From: Tannerella sp.
Lineage (GTDB): Bacteria > Bacteroidota > Bacteroidia > Bacteroidales > Tannerellaceae
Direction of reading: 5' to 3'
DNA: 13,242 nt
NCBI GenBank assembly: GCA_031283785.1
Contig: JAITBC010000261.1
Location: 1-13,242 of the forward strand
The position numbers and the translations under genes are program-made. Each line of letters starts with the position of its first letter. The stretch's first letter is position 1. This document shows, piece by piece, positions 8,195-13,242 of the stretch. A model generated the notes under the pieces. The model saw only the letters and a program-made list of their open reading frames with translations. It was not told the DNA's origin and did no database searches.

Positions 8195-9364
8195 ATGAAG
8201 AAAATTTGTTTGCTTTTATTGTTGATTGGCTGTATAGCATTGTGTTCGTTCACGATAAATGCCCTGTCTCAATCCGGATTGCCGACCTCACCCTCGCCTT
8301 CCGTCCTCCCCGACCGCCATAAAACGCTGAAAACGCTGATTACCGCCAATGATTATTTTATAAAGAAGTACGCAGACTATACGCTGCCTTCGTACCACGG
8401 ACGATTACGTCCGAGTAATATATGGACGCGAGCGGTTTATTATGAAGGCCTGATGGCTTTATATTCCATCTATCCCCGTTCCGATTATTACGATTATGCG
8501 TATAACTGGGGCAGTTTCCACAAATGGGGTTTCCGCGACGGAAATACTACCCGTAATGCGGACAATCAGTGTTGCGCCCAGGTATATATTGATTTGTACC
8601 GCCTTTGTCACGACCCCGAAATTCTGAAAAACGTACACGCCAATACCGCTATGGTTGTCAATACGCCTCAGAACGACGACTGGACATGGATTGACGCTAT
8701 CCAGATGGCAATGCCCGTCTATGCGAAAATGGGAAATCTTACGGGCGAGCAGAAATATTTTGATAAGATGTGGGATATGTATCATCATGTCCGGAATATA
8801 GAAGGGGGAAGCGGTTTATATAACCCTGCAAACGGGTTATGGTGGCGCGATAAGGATTTTGTTCCCCCGTATAAAGAGCCGAACGGCGAAAATTGTTACT
8901 GGTCGCGTGGAAATGGATGGGTATATGCCGCTTATGTACGCATATTGAATGAGATTCCCGGAAATGAAATACGCCGGAATGATTATATCGCCGATTTTCT
9001 CGCTATGAGCAAGGCGCTTATCAAATGTCAGCGCGAAGACGGATTCTGGAACGTCAGCCTTCACGATCCCAGTAACTTCGGCGGCAAGGAGACGACGGGT
9101 ACTTCGCTGTTTGTCTACGGAATGGCATGGGGTATCAACCGGGGAATATTGGATCGGGACACATACCTGCCCGTAATCGTAAAAGCATGGAACGCCATGT
9201 GCAACGATGCCGTTCACAGCACCGGATTTCTCGGATATGTGCAAGGTACAGGAAAAGAACCGAAAAGCAGTCAGCCGGTTACGTACGATAAAGAACCCGA
9301 CTTCGAAGATTACGGACTTGGATGTTTCCTTCTTGCAGGTACGGAAATTTATAAATTGAAGTGA
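8195..9364 (+). CDS. GH105 family hydrolase (unsaturated rhamnogalacturonyl/uronyl hydrolase)
   Basis: This is a stand-alone, exported GH105 enzyme of 389 residues, a usual length for the family with a signal peptide. It is expected to hydrolyse the unsaturated uronic acid from the non-reducing end of lyase-generated oligosaccharides. Visible blocks are NADNQ (D123), WTWIDAIQMAMP (D167, the likely general acid/base) and WSRGNGW (236-242). GGKETTGTS follows at about 300. The N-terminus is hydrophobic: either signal peptidase I cuts near INA/LS (after residue 23), or LIGC at 10-13 acts as a lipobox, which would make it a lipoprotein. Its motifs differ clearly from those of the GH105 module in the divergent gene, so the two are not recent duplicates. 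It is first in a plus-strand operon; the next gene starts 19 bp after its stop. GH88 is a less likely assignment. Confidence 0.92.
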   Translation: MKKICLLLLLIGCIALCSFTINALSQSGLPTSPSPSVLPDRHKTLKTLITANDYFIKKYADYTLPSYHGRLRPSNIWTRAVYYEGLMALYSIYPRSDYYDYAYNWGSFHKWGFRDGNTTRNADNQCCAQVYIDLYRLCHDPEILKNVHANTAMVVNTPQNDDWTWIDAIQMAMPVYAKMGNLTGEQKYFDKMWDMYHHVRNIEGGSGLYNPANGLWWRDKDFVPPYKEPNGENCYWSRGNGWVYAAYVRILNEIPGNEIRRNDYIADFLAMSKALIKCQREDGFWNVSLHDPSNFGGKETTGTSLFVYGMAWGINRGILDRDTYLPVIVKAWNAMCNDAVHSTGFLGYVQGTGKEPKSSQPVTYDKEPDFEDYGLGCFLLAGTEIYKLK

Positions 9365-9383
9365 ATACTGTGATGATATAAAA

Positions 9384-12300
9384 ATGAAAAGAAATAACAT
9401 TTTCGCTGTCCTTATCTGTTTATCCGCAGGATTAACCGTCGTTTCCGCAACACGTAGCCATGCGCAGGGAAACAGTCGTCTCGATTTATCCGGAGAATGG
9501 TCGTTCATGATAGACCGGAATGATGAAGGCGAACGGCTGAAATGGTTCGAACGCAGGCTTGACGACGTGATAAACCTGCCCGGTTCGATGCCCGAGAAGT
9601 TGAAAGGTGACGATGTCACCGTACATACGCAATGGACAGGTAGCCTTTATGACAGTTCTTATTTTTTTAATCCTGCCATGGAAAAATACCGGACAGCCGG
9701 AAATGTTAAATTACCTTTTTTCCTTACCCCCGACAAACATTATACAGGCGTAGCATGGTATCGAAAAGAAGTGGATATACCTGCCTCATGGAAAAGACAG
9801 CGGGTCGTTTTATTCCTTGAAAGGCCGCATATAGAAACGACCGTATGGGTAAACAACCATAAGGCGGGTACGCAAAACAGCCTTTGCGTACCGCATGAAT
9901 ACGATATTACCACTTGTTTGCAGGATGGCGTGAACACGATTTCCATACGTGTGGATAACCGTATCAAAGAAATAAATGTAGGCCCCGATTCGCACAGCGT
10001 CACCGATCAGACGCAAGGAAACTGGAACGGGATCGTCGGGCGGATAGAGCTGTATGCTACTTCCGCCACCTATATCGACGATGTGCAGGTTTATCCCGAT
10101 CTTTCCGGAAAATCGGCTAAAGTCCGCATAAATATAAAAAGTGACAAGTATAAAAATGCGGAGGGAAGCATTACGGTATCGGCAGAAAGTTTTAATACAG
10201 CCGAAACGCACAGCGTGCCTCCCGTTACGCGGCCGTTCCGTCTGACCGAAAGTGCCGGCGAGGCGGAGATAACGCTTGTCATGGGCGAAGGGATGCTTAC
10301 GTGGGATGAATTTGACCCGGCACTGTATCGCCTGAACGTGTCGTTTAAATTAGCAGACGACCATGGAGAGCGGGTTGTACCGTTTGGGATGCGGGAATTT
10401 AAAATACAGGGCAAATGGTTTTATGTGAACGGACATCGGACGATGTTGCGCGGCACGGTCGAGAACTGCGATTTCCCGCATACCGGATATGCACCGATGG
10501 ATGTGGATTCGTGGGAAAGGGTGTTTCGGATATGCCGCAGTTATGGACTTAATCACATGCGTTTTCATTCTTTTTGTCCGCCGGAAGCGGCGTTTATCGC
10601 AGCCGACCGGGTCGGGTTTTATCTGCAACCCGAAGGGCCGAGTTGGCCCAATCATGGACCCCGGCTCGGAATGGGAGAACCTGTCGACAGCTATCTGATG
10701 GAGGAAACGCAACGTCTTACGAAAGTTTACGGCAATTATGCATCCTGTTGTATGCTGGCCTGTGGGAACGAACCGGCGGGACGTTGGGTTGAATGGGTGA
10801 CGGATTTCGTGGAATACTGGGAAAAGACCGACCCGCGCCGGGTATATACGGGAGCATCCGTCGGGAACAGCTGGCAATGGCAACCCCGTAGTCAGTACCA
10901 CGTGAAAGCCGGGGCACGCGGCCTCGACTGGGCAGTGCGGCCACCAGAAACAATGACGGACTACCGCGGACGGATCGATTCCGTAAAACAGCCCTATGTG
11001 TCTCATGAAACAGGCCAGTGGTGCGTTTTTCCGAATTTTGACGAGATACGGAAATATACGGGAGTGAACAAAGCGAAAAACTTTGAGATTTTCCGCGATA
11101 TACTGAACGAAAATAAGATGGGCGACCTCGCCCGCGATTTTATGATGGCATCTGGAAAACTTCAGGCGCTCTGTTATAAACATGAAATAGAAAAAACGCT
11201 TCGTACGCCGGATTATGCCGGCTTCCAACTTCTTGCGCTTAACGATTATTCGGGGCAAGGTACGGCACTTGTCGGACTCGCGGATGTATTTTTCGAGCCA
11301 AAAGAGTATATCCGTGCGGAATCGATGCGGCGTTTTTGCAGTCCGACCGTACCGCTGGTGCGTATCCCGAAATTTACTTATACGAACGATGAAACTTTCC
11401 GTGCAGACATCGAAGTGTATCATTTCCGCAAAGAGCCGCTGAAAAACGCACGCGTGTCGTATGTCGTTCGCGACGCTTACGGCATGGTCGTAAAACGGGG
11501 CATTATCAAAGAACCGTCAGGAAAGATAAAGATAATGTGCGAAGCGGCGAACACGTCCGGCACGACCGTCGCCGAATCGACAGATATCCCGATCGGCAAC
11601 TGTACGGAACTCGGCAAGGTTGCTGTTAACCTGAAAAACCTGAAAACCCCGGCGCGTTATAACCTTGAAGTCCGTATCGAAAGCGAGTCGTTAAAAGACG
11701 AAGAATATGCCGAAGCCGTGAACGACTGGGATTTCTGGGTCTACCCGTCAGACCCCGGAATTGCGACAGGAGATATTTATATTACGGATACGCTCGACAG
11801 CAAGGTGTTGCAGATATTGAAAAGCGGCGGGAAAGTGCTGATTACGGCTGCCGGGAAAATCCGCTACGGCAAAGATATTGTACAGCATTTCACGCCAATA
11901 TTCTGGAATACGTCATGGTTTAAGATGCGTCCGCCTCATACGACGGGAATCCTTGTGAACGAACATCATCCCGTTTTCGGCGGATTCCCGACGGAATACC
12001 ACAGTAATATGCAATGGTGGGAATTGCTGAACAAACAGCAAGTCATGCAATTTACGGAGTTCCCGGATGATTTCCGGCCGCTCGTACAAAGTATCGACAC
12101 ATGGTTTATCAGCCGTAAAGCCGGCATGCTGTTCGAAGCAAATGTGCTGAACGGCCGGCTTATTATGACCAGTATGGACATTACAAGCCGTCCGGACAAA
12201 CGTATTGCCGCGCGTCAGCTTTATAAATCCATACTTGACTACATGCACTCCGACCGTTTCCGTCCTGCCGCAATGCTGACGCCGGATCATATTGGGATGT

Positions 12301-13242
12301 TGTTCACGAAAGACGCTCCTCCAGTAAACCTGTTCACGAAAGGATCTCCCGACGAACTGCGTCCCGTAAGGCCCGTCGCAAAACCAAGAGGCACGTATTA
12401 CTTCAGTTTTGACGGAAATACGGCATTGTCGGGTTACGAATGTCAGACCGTGACGCAGCTTTATTCCGCCGACACGGGATACGGTTATGAGCGGCAAAAT
12501 ATCCCGAAAAACGACGGTAATGAGCCCTTCTTCTTTTCCGTAGCTGTTCCTGACGGAGATTACAGGGCTACGGTAAGGCTCGGCTCCGCGTCGAAAGCCG
12601 GTATGACAACCGTCCGCGGCGAATCCCGCCGGTTATTTGCCGAAAACATATCGACCGGAAAAGGAGAGTTCAAAGAACTTACTTTTGTCATTAACAAACG
12701 AAACACGTTGATATATCCCGATGGTGAACGCGTACGGATAAAGCCTCGCGAGACAAACAAATCGAACTGGGACGAAAAGTTGACTTTTGAATTTAACGGC
12801 GAAGCTCCCGCGGTATCGGAAATCCTCCTTGAGAGGATGAGCGATGCCGTAACCGTATTTTTATGTGGAAATTCTACGGTCGTAGACCAGGATAATGAGC
12901 CTTGGGCAAGCTGGGGACAGATGATCCCGCGTTTTTTCGGCGCTCCCGTCAGCTTTGCCAATTATGCCGAATCGGGTGAAGCCGCCAATTCATTCATTGC
13001 CGCAGGACGCCTGAAAAAAATCCTTACGCAGATGAAAGCCGGCGATTATATATTTGTTGAATTTGGGCATAACGACCAGAAGCAAAAGGGAGACGGCACA
13101 GGCGCCTATACCTCATTCACCGCAAGTTTAAAAACTTTTGTTCGCGAAGCGCGTGCCCGCGGCGCTTCGCCTGTTTTCGTAACCCCGACACAACGGCGCA
13201 GTTTTGATGACAAGGGAAAAATAAAAGATACGCATGAAGACT
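9384..13242 (+). CDS. GH2 glycosidase fused to a C-terminal CE12-type SGNH domain (3' partial)
   Basis: The frame is open for 1286 codons from the ATG at 9384 with no stop, and leaves the window unfinished. A signal peptide (cut after about A22 or A27) makes it exported. A GH2 jelly-roll domain lies at about 31-250, an Ig-like domain at 255-345 and a TIM barrel at about 350-650. GNE places the acid/base at E463, and SHETGQW places the likely nucleophile at E542; the 79-residue spacing is close to that of LacZ (E461, E537). A second Ig-like domain (about 660-785) and a glutamine-amidotransferase-like domain (about 790-960) follow. A galactose-binding-like beta domain occupies about 1003-1155. 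The SGNH domain starts at about 1157 with GNST (S1164) and GHND (N1230); the DxxH block would lie beyond the window. It probably acts as a beta-galactosidase or related exo-enzyme plus rhamnogalacturonan acetylesterase, but the GH2 substrate cannot be fixed. Domain limits after the barrel are estimates. Confidence 0.9.
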   Translation, partial: MKRNNIFAVLICLSAGLTVVSATRSHAQGNSRLDLSGEWSFMIDRNDEGERLKWFERRLDDVINLPGSMPEKLKGDDVTVHTQWTGSLYDSSYFFNPAMEKYRTAGNVKLPFFLTPDKHYTGVAWYRKEVDIPASWKRQRVVLFLERPHIETTVWVNNHKAGTQNSLCVPHEYDITTCLQDGVNTISIRVDNRIKEINVGPDSHSVTDQTQGNWNGIVGRIELYATSATYIDDVQVYPDLSGKSAKVRINIKSDKYKNAEGSITVSAESFNTAETHSVPPVTRPFRLTESAGEAEITLVMGEGMLTWDEFDPALYRLNVSFKLADDHGERVVPFGMREFKIQGKWFYVNGHRTMLRGTVENCDFPHTGYAPMDVDSWERVFRICRSYGLNHMRFHSFCPPEAAFIAADRVGFYLQPEGPSWPNHGPRLGMGEPVDSYLMEETQRLTKVYGNYASCCMLACGNEPAGRWVEWVTDFVEYWEKTDPRRVYTGASVGNSWQWQPRSQYHVKAGARGLDWAVRPPETMTDYRGRIDSVKQPYVSHETGQWCVFPNFDEIRKYTGVNKAKNFEIFRDILNENKMGDLARDFMMASGKLQALCYKHEIEKTLRTPDYAGFQLLALNDYSGQGTALVGLADVFFEPKEYIRAESMRRFCSPTVPLVRIPKFTYTNDETFRADIEVYHFRKEPLKNARVSYVVRDAYGMVVKRGIIKEPSGKIKIMCEAANTSGTTVAESTDIPIGNCTELGKVAVNLKNLKTPARYNLEVRIESESLKDEEYAEAVNDWDFWVYPSDPGIATGDIYITDTLDSKVLQILKSGGKVLITAAGKIRYGKDIVQHFTPIFWNTSWFKMRPPHTTGILVNEHHPVFGGFPTEYHSNMQWWELLNKQQVMQFTEFPDDFRPLVQSIDTWFISRKAGMLFEANVLNGRLIMTSMDITSRPDKRIAARQLYKSILDYMHSDRFRPAAMLTPDHIGMLFTKDAPPVNLFTKGSPDELRPVRPVAKPRGTYYFSFDGNTALSGYECQTVTQLYSADTGYGYERQNIPKNDGNEPFFFSVAVPDGDYRATVRLGSASKAGMTTVRGESRRLFAENISTGKGEFKELTFVINKRNTLIYPDGERVRIKPRETNKSNWDEKLTFEFNGEAPAVSEILLERMSDAVTVFLCGNSTVVDQDNEPWASWGQMIPRFFGAPVSFANYAESGEAANSFIAAGRLKKILTQMKAGDYIFVEFGHNDQKQKGDGTGAYTSFTASLKTFVREARARGASPVFVTPTQRRSFDDKGKIKDTHED

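Noticed and set aside
8837..9619. Open frame of 260 codons on the minus strand
   Set aside because: It spans the end of the GH105 gene, the 19-bp gap and the start of the GH2 gene in antisense; it has no recognisable domain or promoter.
10350..11423. Long open frame of 357 codons on the minus strand
   Set aside because: It lies wholly antisense to the GH2 barrel, its translation has low-complexity, basic, unrecognisable character, and the plus-strand frame has clear catalytic motifs.
11913..12961. Minus-strand open frames within the GH2-CE12 gene
   Set aside because: They are shadows of the continuous plus-strand reading frame; the CE12 blocks confirm the plus strand is coding.

Overview
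The window looks like part of a polysaccharide utilization locus (PUL) from a member of the Bacteroidales (Bacteroidota), probably a gut-type species. Three things point there. The first gene encodes a hybrid two-component system (HTCS), which is characteristic of that group. The intergenic regions contain matches to the Bacteroides -7 promoter element TAnnTTTG and lack strong Shine-Dalgarno sequences. The enzymes carry domain combinations typical of pectin-targeting PULs. No RNA genes, insertion sequences, CRISPR arrays or origins were seen.

Layout: 1-228 is upstream intergenic DNA with a likely promoter. A 1427-residue HTCS sensor/regulator (229-4512, +) is followed after 42 bp by an exported DUF4886 / SGNH-like protein (4555-5391, +). 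Converging on it is a minus-strand pair: an exported GH105-CE12 fusion (7949-5781) and the cytoplasmic L-rhamnose mutarotase rhaM (5747-5433), 33 bp apart. A 245-bp divergent intergenic region (7950-8194) carries outward promoters in both directions and repeated TTGTAC-type elements. From it a plus-strand operon begins with a second, unrelated-looking GH105 (8195-9364). Nineteen bp later comes a very large exported GH2 protein with a C-terminal CE12-type SGNH domain (9384 to beyond 13242), cut by the window edge.

How they fit together (inference from families): the set matches degradation of acetylated rhamnogalacturonan-type pectin. The HTCS would sense an oligosaccharide in the periplasm and activate the locus. 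The CE12 domains would remove acetyl groups. The GH2 module would remove a beta-linked sugar such as galactose. The two GH105 modules would hydrolyse unsaturated galacturonyl ends left by rhamnogalacturonan lyases and so free rhamnose. RhaM would equilibrate rhamnose anomers in the cytoplasm for catabolism. No lyase, SusC/SusD pair, rhamnosidase or rhamnose catabolic gene lies inside the window, so the locus presumably continues beyond it.

No wholly new system was found. The most notable points are two independent glycosidase-CE12 fusions on opposite strands, a third SGNH-like protein beside the regulator, and candidate operator elements placed just upstream of both divergent promoters.
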